Part shown: positions 55,947 through 64,000 of the stretch, piece by piece
How positions within the stretch are numbered: position 1 is the stretch's first letter
How the letters are laid out: each line of letters starts with the position of its first letter
NCBI RefSeq assembly: GCF_020024835.1
Contig: NZ_JAHHTD010000001.1
Span: forward strand, 15,165 to 79,164
Reading direction: 5' to 3'
Origin: Campylobacter sp.
GTDB lineage: Bacteria > Campylobacterota > Campylobacteria > Campylobacterales > Campylobacteraceae
DNA: 64,000 bases
Translations under genes and position numbers: made by a program
Notes under the pieces: model-generated
What the model saw: the letters and a program-made list of their open reading frames with translations, nothing else
Told to the model about the DNA's origin: nothing
Databases searched by the model: none

Positions 55947-57851
55947 ATGTTACAAAAACAAGCTAATACGATAAGATTTTTATGTGCTGATATGATACAA
56001 AAAGCAAATAGCGGTCATCCAGGTGCTCCTATGGGCTTAGCTGATATTATAAGTGTTTTGAGTATGTATCTTATACATAATCCTAAAAATCCTACTTGGT
56101 TAAATCGCGATAGATTGGTATTTTCTGGCGGCCATGCTAGTGCTTTGGTGTATAGTTTTTTGCATTTGAGTGGATATGATATAAGTTTAGATGATTTAAA
56201 AAATTTCCGCCAACTTCATTCTAAAACTCCAGGACACCCTGAAATTTTCACTCCAGGAGTAGAAATAGCTACAGGCCCCTTAGGTCAAGGCATTGCTAAT
56301 GCAGTAGGTTTTGCTATGGCGGCTAAAAAAGCTAGTTTGCTTTTAGGAGAGGATATTATTAATCATAAGGTTTATTGTTTTTGTGGTGATGGCGATTTAC
56401 AAGAGGGAATTTCTTATGAGGCGTGTTCTTTAGCTGGACTTCATAAGCTTGATAATCTCATCATCATATATGATAGTAATAATATTTCAATTGAAGGTGA
56501 TGTTAGTATTGCTTTTGATGAAAACATAAAAGAGCGTTTTAAGGCTCAAAATTTTGAAGTGCTTCAAATAAATGGACACGATTTTGAACAAATTGACTTA
56601 GCGTTTAAAACTGCAAAAGAAAGCAAAAAGCCTTGTTTGATTATAGCACATACTAAAATCGCAAAAGGAGCTTTAGAGCTTGAAGGAAGTCATCATTCTC
56701 ACGGAGCACCTTTAGGAGAAGAGCTTATTAAAAAAGCAAAAGAAGCTTTGGGATTTAATCCGCAAAAAACTTTTGAAATTCCTGATGATGTAAGAGTGCG
56801 TTTTGAAGCAGTTGTCGAGCTTGGAGATTTATTGCAAGCTAAATGGGAGCAAAAGGTAAAAAATTTAAGCGAAGATAAAAAAGCTTTATTAAAAGAGCTT
56901 TTAGAACCTGATTTTAGTAAGATTAATTTTCCAGATTTTAAAGGAAAAGATTTAGCTACTAGAGATAGCAATGGTATGATTTTAAATGAAATCGCTAAGG
57001 CTGTGCCAGGCTTTTTAGGTGGTAGTGCGGATTTAGCACCTTCAAATAAAACAGAGCTTAAAGATATGGGAGATTTTCCATATGGAAAAAATATCCATTT
57101 TGGCATAAGAGAACACGCAATGGTTGCTATAAATAACGCTTTTGCACGTTATGGTTTGTTTTTACCTTTTTCGGCTACATTTTTTATATTTAGTGAGTAT
57201 TTAAAACCAGCAGCAAGAATGGCTGCTTTGATGAAAATAAAACATTTTTTTATTTTTACTCACGATAGCATAGGAGTTGGAGAAGATGGGCCAACTCATC
57301 AACCAATAGAACAACTTAGCACTTTTAGAGCTATGCCTAATTCTCTTACCTTTCGTGTAGGTGATGGGGTAGAAAATGTCAAAGCGTGGCAAATAGCACT
57401 TAAGACAAATATGCCAAGTATTTTTGTTTTATCGCGTCAAAAATTAAATGCATTAAGTGATCCGATTTTTGGAGATGTAGAAAATGGAGCGTATTTATTA
57501 AAAGAGGAAGCTAATGCTAAATTTACATTATTAGCTAGTGGAAGTGAAGTTTCTTTGTGCTTAAAAACTGCTATAAAATTAAAAGAAAAAAATATTATTT
57601 GCAATGTAGTTTCTATGCCTTGCTATGAATTATTTATCAAGCAAGATGAAGCTTATAAAAAAAGAATTTTACAAGGAAAAGTCATAGGGGTAGAAGCAGC
57701 AAATTCAAACGAGCTTTATAGGGTTTGTGATAAAGTTTATGGCATAGATAGCTTTGGCGAAAGTGGTAAAGATAAAGATGTGTTTGAATTTTTTGGATTT
57801 AGTGAGGAAAGATTGAGTTCTTATATCATAAGTTTGTGCAATGGAGATTAA
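55947..57851 (+). CDS. tkt: Transketolase
   Basis: Pentose phosphate enzyme, 634 residues. Thiamine diphosphate site GDGDLQEGISYEA..NLIIIYDSNNISI (about 150-190), ANSGHPGAPMG at the start and THDSIGVGEDGPTHQP in the second domain are conserved. Campylobacter lacks a complete upper glycolysis, so this route supplies sugars. It overlaps the next gene by 11 bases. Confidence 0.97.
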   Translation: MLQKQANTIRFLCADMIQKANSGHPGAPMGLADIISVLSMYLIHNPKNPTWLNRDRLVFSGGHASALVYSFLHLSGYDISLDDLKNFRQLHSKTPGHPEIFTPGVEIATGPLGQGIANAVGFAMAAKKASLLLGEDIINHKVYCFCGDGDLQEGISYEACSLAGLHKLDNLIIIYDSNNISIEGDVSIAFDENIKERFKAQNFEVLQINGHDFEQIDLAFKTAKESKKPCLIIAHTKIAKGALELEGSHHSHGAPLGEELIKKAKEALGFNPQKTFEIPDDVRVRFEAVVELGDLLQAKWEQKVKNLSEDKKALLKELLEPDFSKINFPDFKGKDLATRDSNGMILNEIAKAVPGFLGGSADLAPSNKTELKDMGDFPYGKNIHFGIREHAMVAINNAFARYGLFLPFSATFFIFSEYLKPAARMAALMKIKHFFIFTHDSIGVGEDGPTHQPIEQLSTFRAMPNSLTFRVGDGVENVKAWQIALKTNMPSIFVLSRQKLNALSDPIFGDVENGAYLLKEEANAKFTLLASGSEVSLCLKTAIKLKEKNIICNVVSMPCYELFIKQDEAYKKRILQGKVIGVEAANSNELYRVCDKVYGIDSFGESGKDKDVFEFFGFSEERLSSYIISLCNGD

Positions 57852-58947
57852 AGCATTTGATAATACTAAAGAATATGTTTTTAGTATTTTTGGAAGTTGG
57901 GATAAAGATAGCGTAATTAGTGCTAAAGTCCCTATTTTTCCGCAAAATAAAAATATTGTTTTTGATTTTTTAAGATTAGATTTTATAGATACTATAGGAG
58001 TAAGGTATTTTTTAGCTTTAGAAAATGAGCTAAAGCAAAAAGGCTATCAAGTAGCTAGGATCAATCTATCAAAACAGCACATTATACTTTTTAATCTTTG
58101 TGAAAAATATTACAAAAGCTTAGATGATTCTCAAGAAAAACAGCACAAAATTCAAGATTTTTTTGAAAATTTAGGAAAGAAAATTTTTATTTCTTTTGAG
58201 GTATTTATCCAGTTTTTAAATTTTATAGGATTGATAATTACTACTTGTTTTCAAACTCTAATTAATCTTAAAAAATTACGCTTTAAAGCTTTTTTATATC
58301 ACGTAGAAAATAGTGCTATTAATGCTTTGCCTATAGTAATGCTTACTTCTTTGCTTGTTGGTATTGTTTTAGCTTATCAAGCAGCTTATCAACTCGCACA
58401 ATTTGGAGCAAATATTTATATTGTTGATTTAATGGGAATTTCTGCTACTAGAGAATTAGCACCTTTAATTAGTGCTATTGTTATAGCTGGAAGAAGTGCA
58501 AGTTCTTATACAGCTCAAATTGGAGTTATGAAGCTAACTGATGAGATTGACGCTATGAAAACAATGGGTTTTAAAGAGAATGAATTTATTATTTTGCCTA
58601 GAGTTTTAGCCTTAACTTTAGCTATGCCTTTTGTGGTAATAGTAGCTGATATTTTGAGCATTTTAGGTGGCATTATGGTTGCTTGGGTGAGTTTGGAGAT
58701 CACTTCAAGTGAATTTATGAGTCGCTTTAAAGAGGCAGTGGAGTTAAAACACATTATAATTGGACTTGCAAAAGCCCCTATGTTTGGATTTTTGATCGCT
58801 TCTATAGCTTGTTTTAGAGGATTTTTCGTGCAAAAAACAACTGAAAGTATAGGAATTTATACGACAAAAAGTGTTGTAAATGCTATTTTTTGGGTTATAG
58901 CTTTTGACGCTATTTTTTCTATATTTTTAACAAAGGCTGGAATTTGA
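57841..58947 (+). CDS. MlaE-type lipid transport permease with STAS-like domain
   Basis: A 368-residue inner-membrane protein. The first ~100 residues resemble a STAS domain (VFDFLRLDFIDTIGVRYFLALENEL); the rest is an MlaE permease with ALPIVMLTSLLVGIVLAYQAAYQLAQFGAN and GMISAT-like conserved loops (LMGISATRELAPLISAIVIAGR). In E. coli, STAS protein MlaB is separate; here the functions appear fused. It equals Cj1646, part of an MCE-type phospholipid transporter. Confidence 0.9.
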   Translation: MEIKAFDNTKEYVFSIFGSWDKDSVISAKVPIFPQNKNIVFDFLRLDFIDTIGVRYFLALENELKQKGYQVARINLSKQHIILFNLCEKYYKSLDDSQEKQHKIQDFFENLGKKIFISFEVFIQFLNFIGLIITTCFQTLINLKKLRFKAFLYHVENSAINALPIVMLTSLLVGIVLAYQAAYQLAQFGANIYIVDLMGISATRELAPLISAIVIAGRSASSYTAQIGVMKLTDEIDAMKTMGFKENEFIILPRVLALTLAMPFVVIVADILSILGGIMVAWVSLEITSSEFMSRFKEAVELKHIIIGLAKAPMFGFLIASIACFRGFFVQKTTESIGIYTTKSVVNAIFWVIAFDAIFSIFLTKAGI

Positions 58948-59666
58948 TTATAAAAGCTACTAATATAAGCACTTATTTTGGTGAAAAATGTGTTCATAAA
59001 GATATTAGCTTTGATATAAAAGATAATGAAATTTTTGGGGTCTTAGGTGGTAGCGGTAGTGGAAAATCAGTGCTTTTAAGGCAAATGCTTTTGCTTGAGC
59101 ATTTTGATAGTGGCGAGTATGAAATTTTAGGTAAAAAATTGCGTGGTATAAATGACAAAGATGCTTTATTTTTACAAAAACAATGGGGAGTTGTTTTCCA
59201 ATACGGAGCTTTATTTAGCTTTTTTAATGTGATTGAAAATATTAGCATAGCATTAAATGAATACACGAAATTAAAAAAAAATGATATCAAAGAAATAGCT
59301 ATGATGAAGCTCAAAATGGTAGGGCTTGATGAGAGTGCTGCTAAGCTTTACCCTAGTGAAATAAGTGGCGGTATGAAAAAACGAGTGGCTATAGCAAGGG
59401 CTTTAGCGCTTGATTCTAAATTATTATTTTTAGATGAGCCAACATCTGGACTTGATCCTTATAGCTCAAGAGAATTTGACGATTTGCTTTTAAATTTAAA
59501 GCATAGTTTTAATTTATGTGTAGTATTAGTAACTCACGATAAAGAAAGTATGAAAAAAGTTTTAGATAGATTTTTAATTATAGATGAGAAAAAAGTGGGA
59601 TTTTTAGGAAGTATGCAAGAGCTACAAAATCAAAATGAAAAGTTATATAAGAGGTTTATGCGATAA
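58944..59666 (+). CDS. MlaF-type ATPase
   Basis: ATPase of the MCE lipid transporter, 240 residues: Walker A GGSGSGKSVLLR (about 34-45), signature ISGGMKKRVAIARAL, Walker B LLFLDEPTSGLDP. ISGGM with KKR is typical for the Mla group. The start ATA/TTG-like codon region overlaps the permease stop (TTGATTATA); TTG 58944 gives the listed length. It equals Cj1647 (IamA). Confidence 0.92.
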   Translation: MIIKATNISTYFGEKCVHKDISFDIKDNEIFGVLGGSGSGKSVLLRQMLLLEHFDSGEYEILGKKLRGINDKDALFLQKQWGVVFQYGALFSFFNVIENISIALNEYTKLKKNDIKEIAMMKLKMVGLDESAAKLYPSEISGGMKKRVAIARALALDSKLLFLDEPTSGLDPYSSREFDDLLLNLKHSFNLCVVLVTHDKESMKKVLDRFLIIDEKKVGFLGSMQELQNQNEKLYKRFMR

Positions 59667-60493
59667 TGGAAAATAGGGCAAATTATATACTCATAGGAAT
59701 TTTTGCAAGTGTTTTGTTTTTTATAAGTTTGTTTTTTATAGTTTGGTATGGTAATTTAAAACACGAAAAGGCTTTTAATTATTATGAAATTTTTATGGAA
59801 GAATCTGTAGCAGGACTTAGCGTAAAAGCTCCTGTTAAATTTTTAGGTGTAGATGTAGGGAGCGTAGAAAAGATAAGCATTGATACAGCAAGCTCAAAAT
59901 TTAGAGTTAAAATTTTAGTCAAACTTGATTCTAATTTAGTCGTAAAAACAGATACTTATGCAAGCTTACAAATTCAAGGTATCACTGGATTTAAATTTAT
60001 ACAGCTTTCAGGCGGTAGTGAAAAGGCACCTATTTTAAAGGCAATTGATAGCAAATATCCTATTATTAGTTCTAAAGAAAGTTTTTTTGCAAGTATAGAT
60101 AAACAAACTACAAATATTTTAGAATTAATCTCTAGCTTAAAATTTAAACTAGAAATTCTTTTAAGTGATAAAAATTTAAAGCATTTTGAAAATTTTTTAT
60201 TCAATTCTTCTCAATTAGTAGAAAAACTAAATAAACAATCTTTGCCATTTTTATCAAATATCCACAACACTTCTTCAAAAGTAGCTAAAAGCTCAGAGGA
60301 TTTTTCTGTATTTTTAAATAAAGTAAATTTAGAATTTGATGAGTTGGAAAAAAGTAAGGTGTTGTTAAATGATAATTTAGAAATTTTGAGATTTTTACTT
60401 TTGGATTTTACTCAATTGCTTGAAAAATTAAAGCAAAATCCTTCAAGTGTTATTTATAAAGATCAAAAGACTCAATACGCTCCAGGAGAATGA
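59666..60493 (+). CDS. MlaD-type MCE lipid-binding protein
   Basis: A 275-residue protein with one N-terminal membrane helix (about 8-28) and a periplasmic MCE domain (about 38-118: SVAGLSVKAPVKFLGVDVGSVEKISI and ITGFKFIQLSGG). A long helical C-terminal region follows. It forms the lipid-binding ring on the permease. One base is shared with the ATPase gene. It equals Cj1648. Confidence 0.9.
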   Translation: MENRANYILIGIFASVLFFISLFFIVWYGNLKHEKAFNYYEIFMEESVAGLSVKAPVKFLGVDVGSVEKISIDTASSKFRVKILVKLDSNLVVKTDTYASLQIQGITGFKFIQLSGGSEKAPILKAIDSKYPIISSKESFFASIDKQTTNILELISSLKFKLEILLSDKNLKHFENFLFNSSQLVEKLNKQSLPFLSNIHNTSSKVAKSSEDFSVFLNKVNLEFDELEKSKVLLNDNLEILRFLLLDFTQLLEKLKQNPSSVIYKDQKTQYAPGE

Positions 60494-60494
60494 T

Positions 60495-61088
60495 GTGAAA
60501 AATATATTTTTTGTTTTGATAGTTTTATTTTTTAGTGCTTGTTCTTTGATTAATCCAAGTCAAACTTTACCTTCTGCAAAGTATTTTTCTATAGATTTGC
60601 AAAATAATTTAATCAATACAAATATCTATAAAAATGCAAATATAATAGTAACACTTCCTAAAGGCCTAGATTATTCAAGCAGTATTTTTTATAAAAAAGA
60701 TGAGCTTACTTATACTTACGCATATCATTTTTGGAAAGAAAATCCAAATTTAATGGTGAAAAATTTTTTAGAATTTAATTTACAAAATCTTAAAATTTTT
60801 AAAGCTGTTTTAAATCAAGATAGCTTAGCTAAAGTAGATTTTATTTTAGAAAGCAAGATAGATATTTTAGAGCAAGAATTTTTAGATCAAATAAATTCAA
60901 AAGCTAAATTCGCAATCAATCTTACTTTAGTAGATATGAAAGATAAAAGTGTCATAGCAAGTAGATATTTTTCCTATGAAAAGGAACTTAGTGAAGCTAA
61001 TCCTAATTTATTAATTAAAACTTATAATGATATTTTTAAACAATTTAGTGAAGAATTTTCTAGCTGGATAATAAAAAATTTGGAATAA
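60495..61088 (+). CDS. Lipoprotein of the MCE transporter (ABC-type auxiliary component)
   Basis: 197 residues from GTG 60495 (KNIFFVLIVLFFSACS), with GGAGAA six bases upstream; Cys16 is the lipidation site (FSAC). The body resembles the PqiC/auxiliary lipoproteins of MCE systems (PSAKYFSID.., LDYSSSIFYKKDELTYTYAYHFW). It probably connects the transporter to the outer membrane. The upstream in-frame start 60447 lies in the previous gene and would destroy the signal peptide. Confidence 0.85.
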   Translation: MKNIFFVLIVLFFSACSLINPSQTLPSAKYFSIDLQNNLINTNIYKNANIIVTLPKGLDYSSSIFYKKDELTYTYAYHFWKENPNLMVKNFLEFNLQNLKIFKAVLNQDSLAKVDFILESKIDILEQEFLDQINSKAKFAINLTLVDMKDKSVIASRYFSYEKELSEANPNLLIKTYNDIFKQFSEEFSSWIIKNLE

Positions 61089-61096
61089 AAAATGCT
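61079..61096 (+). promoter_or_regulatory. Sigma-54 promoter before the Cj1650-like gene
   Basis: TTTGGAATAAAAAATGCT: GG at 61082-61083 and GC at 61094-61095, in the 12-base phase of RpoN promoters and alike to the flgE promoter. It overlaps the stop of the lipoprotein gene. It implies co-regulation with hook genes. Confidence 0.75.
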
Positions 61097-61131
61097 TTTT
61101 TAATCATAGCAATAAAAAAGAAGGTGTGATT

Positions 61132-61653
61132 ATGATAGATGAATTAGAAATATTACAAAAGCATTTAGGTCAAACTGGCATTGGTTTAGATGGAGCAAAT
61201 TTAAAACATCAAACACAAAAATTTAGCGAAGATATCACAGACGCAAATGATTTTGTAGGTGCTTTGCAAATTTTAGATTCTGCATTGAAAAAGATTTTAA
61301 AATTGTTAGAAGATAGAGATTATGAAGATGTGCAAGATAAGGTTTTAATCGCTAGTGAGAGTATTAAAATAGTAGATAATTGCTCATTTTTAGGTAATGC
61401 TTTATTTGATAATAACTATAATGTAAATGTTGGGAATAAAGCTTTTTGCTTTGAAATTTGCAACCCAATAAAAATTTTAGAAAATAGTGATTATTTAGGT
61501 ATGAAAGCATATATAGAAGATAAAAGAGAAGAGCTTGCTTTGTTGCTTAGTGAGCTTGCAGGAGCTATAGCTAATTATAATTTAGGTCAAAGTTTTTGCA
61601 CAATGGAATTTGATACAAAAAATAATCTTGATTTTACAAAGATTTTCAAATAA
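61132..61653 (+). CDS. Cj1650-like protein of the sigma-54 (flagellar) regulon
   Basis: 173 residues, soluble, starting at ATG 61132 (AAGAAGG seven bases upstream; the GTG at 61126 is too close to it). Most of it is helical; ALQILDSALKKILKLLEDRDYEDVQ and NCSFLGNALFDNNYNVNVG faintly recall flagellin core segments, which is only a visual impression. The sigma-54 promoter places it with flagellar genes, and I recall Cj1650 being RpoN-dependent. Function unknown. Confidence 0.75.
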   Translation: MIDELEILQKHLGQTGIGLDGANLKHQTQKFSEDITDANDFVGALQILDSALKKILKLLEDRDYEDVQDKVLIASESIKIVDNCSFLGNALFDNNYNVNVGNKAFCFEICNPIKILENSDYLGMKAYIEDKREELALLLSELAGAIANYNLGQSFCTMEFDTKNNLDFTKIFK

Positions 61654-61687
61654 ACTAAAGGCAAAAAAGCCTTTAGTTTTATTATTT
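61653..61687. terminator. Bidirectional terminator between the Cj1650-like gene and sodC
   Basis: AACTAAAGGC (61653-61662), six A, GCCTTTAGTT (61669-61678), then TTTATTATT; the other strand also gives T-rich sequence. It serves two convergent genes. Confidence 0.8.
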
Positions 61688-62221
61688 GATTACACCGCAA
61701 GCCATTCTAGCTCCGCCACCTCCAAGAGCCATTGGATGATCGCTATGATTATCACCACCAAAATGTATCATTAAAGAATGATTTTTTAATTCTTTTATAT
61801 TTTTTATCTTAGGTGCAAGGACAGGATTTGTAGCTTTACCATCTTTATCAACATAAAGTGGTGGTAAATCTCCTTTATGACCTTTATCGTCCCAAGGAGT
61901 TGAGTGCATTTGAGTTTTATTAGGGTCCCAATGTCCTCCAGCTTTCATACCAAGACCTTTTTCATTTGCTCCACAATCTGCATTTTCGTGGATATGAAAA
62001 CCATGAATTCCACTTTCTAATCCTTGAAGATTTGGGTAAAATGCCACTCCGTATTTTGTTTGAATAGCTACAATTTCTCCAGCGTCTTTATTTGTATCTT
62101 TATCTAGTATTTGCATTTTAATTACAATGCTGTCTTTTTGTGATTTCATATCGTTATTTGCCATATTTGTAGCAAATAAAAAACTTGAAATTAACAATGT
62201 TCCTGTAATAATTTTTTTCAT
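61682..62221 (-). CDS. sodC: Periplasmic Cu/Zn superoxide dismutase
   Basis: 179 residues with a signal peptide ([17 protein letters not shown]). Copper/zinc ligands are visible: [38 protein letters not shown] and [13 protein letters not shown], and the Cys pair that forms the disulfide (ADCG ... MACGV). It removes superoxide in the periplasm, complementing cytoplasmic SodB. As far as I recall, C. jejuni has only SodB, so this gene points to another Campylobacter species. TAAGGAGAC-like AAAGGAGAC precedes the start. Confidence 0.95.
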   Translation of the reverse strand: MKKIITGTLLISSFLFATNMANNDMKSQKDSIVIKMQILDKDTNKDAGEIVAIQTKYGVAFYPNLQGLESGIHGFHIHENADCGANEKGLGMKAGGHWDPNKTQMHSTPWDDKGHKGDLPPLYVDKDGKATNPVLAPKIKNIKELKNHSLMIHFGGDNHSDHPMALGGGGARMACGVIK

Positions 62222-62324
62222 TATTGTCTCCTTTTTTTGTTTTTAGTGATTCATTTTAACACATAAAATTAAAAATTTTAATAAAAATTATTTATAAATA
62301 AAATATATAAATTAAGCTTATTTA

Positions 62325-63011
62325 TCAATAATTTAAGTCCCAGTCTATAGGCTCTTTTCCAAGTTGTTTTAAGATATTATTGCTTATTGAAAAATGCTTA
62401 CAACCAAAAAATGCCCCTCTTGCTAAAGGAGAAGGGTGGGCAGCTTCTAAGATAAAATGTTTATTTTGATCTATAAGATTTTTTTTGTTTTTAGCGTAAT
62501 TTCCCCAAAGCAAAAATATCAAATTTTCTTTTTTTTCACTTAATTTTAAGATGACATTATCACTAAAATTTTGCCAACCAAAATTCATATGAGAAGCTGG
62601 ATTATTTGCCTTAACGCTTAATATAGAATTTAAAAGTAAAATTCCTTGCTTAGCCCATTTAGTCAAATTTCCGTGTTTAGCTATAGGGATATTTAAGTCA
62701 TTAAAAAGTTCTTTGTATATATTTAGCAAAGAAGGGGGAATTTTTACACCATAGGGCACACTAAAGCTAAGCCCCATAGCTTGATTTTTATGATGATAAG
62801 GATCTTGTCCTAAGATTACAAGTTTGAGATTTTCTAGCGGGGTTAAATTAAAAGCATTAAATATTAAATTATTTGGTGGGTAAATTATCTCTTTATTTTG
62901 CAAAGCATTGATGTAATTTTCTTGTATTTTTAGAAAATAAGGTTTTGAAAATTCATCTTTTAAAAATAATTTCCAATCATTTGTTTTGATTTTATTTATA
63001 TTAATTTGCAT
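62325..63011 (-). CDS. ung: Uracil-DNA glycosylase
   Basis: Removes uracil from DNA, 228 residues, family 1. The catalytic Asp is in LGQDPYHHKNQAMGLSFSVP, and the His loop is HPSPLARGAFFGCKHF. Standard length. It follows the SIMPL gene on the same strand by 46 bases. Confidence 0.96.
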   Translation of the reverse strand: MQININKIKTNDWKLFLKDEFSKPYFLKIQENYINALQNKEIIYPPNNLIFNAFNLTPLENLKLVILGQDPYHHKNQAMGLSFSVPYGVKIPPSLLNIYKELFNDLNIPIAKHGNLTKWAKQGILLLNSILSVKANNPASHMNFGWQNFSDNVILKLSEKKENLIFLLWGNYAKNKKNLIDQNKHFILEAAHPSPLARGAFFGCKHFSISNNILKQLGKEPIDWDLNY

Positions 63012-63057
63012 TTTACCAAGCTACAAGGGATTATTAAATTTAAAAAATGAGTGCAAA

Positions 63058-63819
63058 TTACTTGCACTCAAAGATAACTTTTGCTAAGAGTTTTTGCTTT
63101 TCATTTTGTGTAATAGGTAAAGTGGTATTATCAAAAGCTAAATTAGCGTGCATTAATTTTGAAAGACGCTGGAGAGCTTGATTTGTGTCAAAATCAATGC
63201 TTTTTATAGAGCAAATTTTATTTAAATTTTTAGAATAATATTCGCTTTTTTCAAAAGCTTTTTTTAAAGCAAGATCGTATAATTTTTCTTTATTTTCTTC
63301 TAAAATTTTTTCATCAAAAGTAGCTTGTAAAGCTTTTGTGGAAAATACAATTAAAGAATTTTTAGAGCTGATATCATAAATATCTTTAATCATAGCTTCA
63401 AAGTCTTTATTTTTTTCTTTAGAAAAAATACAAGAAAAATTTGAATAAAGATTGTATCCATTTAAAGTTTTGTGGTCTTGATTGTAATTATAATTTGGCT
63501 CTAAAGTATAACTACCTCCTTTGCAAAAATTCTCCTTAGCTATACGCATACTAAGTTCTTTGAAAGTATTTTCAATAGACGCCTTTTCCTCTTCGCTTAT
63601 AATTGTTTTTTGACTAAGTTCATTGCTTGCGTTAAAATTCAAATTTGCTTTGTAGCTATTAGGCATAATTTCATCAAAAACCTCTATATCTCTTGCAAAT
63701 TCTAAAGAATTAGAATTTTGATTTTTCAAACCTAAAAATTCAGTATTAAATACTACACCTAATACAAAAAGTATCAAGCATAGCAATCCTACTCCAAGTC
63801 CTTTAAAAAAGCTTTTCAT
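63058..63819 (-). CDS. SIMPL-domain (DUF541) membrane-anchored protein
   Basis: 253 residues with an N-terminal membrane anchor (LGVGLLCLILFVLGVVFN). The periplasmic part follows the SIMPL pattern: an early strand (ANLNFNASNELSQ), a helix (EEKASIENTFKELSMRIAKEN), then YTLEPNYNYNQDHKTLNGYNLYSNF. Four cysteines (NFCKGG, FSCIF, NKICSI, FECK) suggest disulfides. Function of the family is poorly known. A moderately confident family match. Confidence 0.65.
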   Translation of the reverse strand: MKSFFKGLGVGLLCLILFVLGVVFNTEFLGLKNQNSNSLEFARDIEVFDEIMPNSYKANLNFNASNELSQKTIISEEEKASIENTFKELSMRIAKENFCKGGSYTLEPNYNYNQDHKTLNGYNLYSNFSCIFSKEKNKDFEAMIKDIYDISSKNSLIVFSTKALQATFDEKILEENKEKLYDLALKKAFEKSEYYSKNLNKICSIKSIDFDTNQALQRLSKLMHANLAFDNTTLPITQNEKQKLLAKVIFECK

Positions 63820-63875
63820 TGTTTATCCTTGTTTTAAAATTATTTTGTATTTTAACACAAAGGCTTTAAAATTGA

Positions 63876-63884
63876 TTGTATAAT
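63876..63884 (+). promoter_or_regulatory. Promoter-like -10 near the right edge
   Basis: TGTATAAT within TTGATTGTATAATAGC, about 60 bases before a possible start at 63942; divergent from the SIMPL gene. Confidence 0.4.
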
Positions 63885-63941
63885 AGCTATTAAAATTAGA
63901 AAAATATCTTATAAAAAATTTATCAAAGTATTTAAAATGGT

Positions 63942-64000
63942 ATGAATATAAAATTTAAGATAAATAGCTTTTTTTATGAGAAATTGCAAAATAGCATTGC
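63942..64000 (+). CDS. Start of a possible gene cut by the window edge
   Basis: An open frame from ATG 63942 (MNIKFKINSFFYEKLQNSIA) runs off the end. No clear ribosome binding site is seen; a -10-like element lies about 60 bases upstream. Nineteen codons are too few to identify it. Confidence 0.35.
   Translation, partial: MNIKFKINSFFYEKLQNSI

Noticed and set aside
56699..57106. 135-codon frame antisense to tkt
   Set aside because: It is a shadow of the well-conserved transketolase frame and has no start signals.

Overview
The window comes from a thermotolerant Campylobacter chromosome. The DNA is AT-rich with short intergenic gaps. The proteins closely match those I know from C. jejuni, and runs of neighbours correspond to C. 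jejuni NCTC 11168 blocks as I remember them: Cj0243c-0245, Cj0141c-0143c, Cj0255c-0259, Cj1529c-1533c, the S10/spc/alpha ribosomal clusters, Cj0010c-0012c, Cj1624c-1625c and Cj1639-1650. The blocks are joined in an order unlike C. jejuni, and a Cu/Zn superoxide dismutase is present. This suggests another species, perhaps of the C. lari group. No search was run.

Layout. 1-1919: end of a Cj0243c-like gene, rpmI-rplT and an exported ATP-dependent DNA ligase. 1898-6801: a zinc/metal uptake operon (znuA, a DUF1007/nickel-cobalt-type permease, znuC, znuB) divergent from a Fur-family regulator and a methyltransferase, with an operator-like dyad between them. 6838-15957: a six-gene defence operon with overlapping or nearly touching genes: hsdM, a 54-residue gene, hsdS, hsdR, a SIR2-like protein and a HerA-type ATPase. 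The SIR2 plus HerA pair is the known Nezha-type anti-phage system, here built into a type I restriction-modification operon. It abuts a truncated restriction enzyme (16040-16435). 16446-25717: pyrC, a regulator, dgkA, eptC, xth, tRNA-Glu, sodB, purM, coaE, dapF, a glucosaminidase-like gene, an ATPase/HTH gene and tRNA-Ala. 25942-35630: S10 and spc ribosomal operons to secY. 35663-42702: murI, ansA, desulforubrerythrin, rnhB, sdaC-sdaA and map. 42811-46131: infA and the alpha operon. 46280-50298: the flgE (hook protein) cassette. 50276-63819: an efflux protein, then the Cj1639-1650-like block (Nfu, murE, ispA, tkt, MCE/Mla-type lipid transport), sodC, ung and a SIMPL-domain protein.

The most unusual region is the flgE cassette. 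A sigma-54 promoter at about 46402-46419 lies some 1.1 kb upstream of flgE. Almost the whole leader between them is a roughly 1-kb array of short units of the form N-Y-Y-R-R (GTCGA, GTTGA, GCTGA, GCCAA, TTTAG and so on, some extended by A). It is G-rich on the top strand, non-coding, and unlike anything else in the window. Imperfect inverted repeats of about 30 bases bracket the array. The whole promoter-array-flgE segment is bracketed by 84-86-base inverted repeats, and the outer end of each carries a terminator hairpin that reads outward. I know of no described element of this form. It may be an insulated, possibly invertible cassette with a large self-pairing leader RNA.
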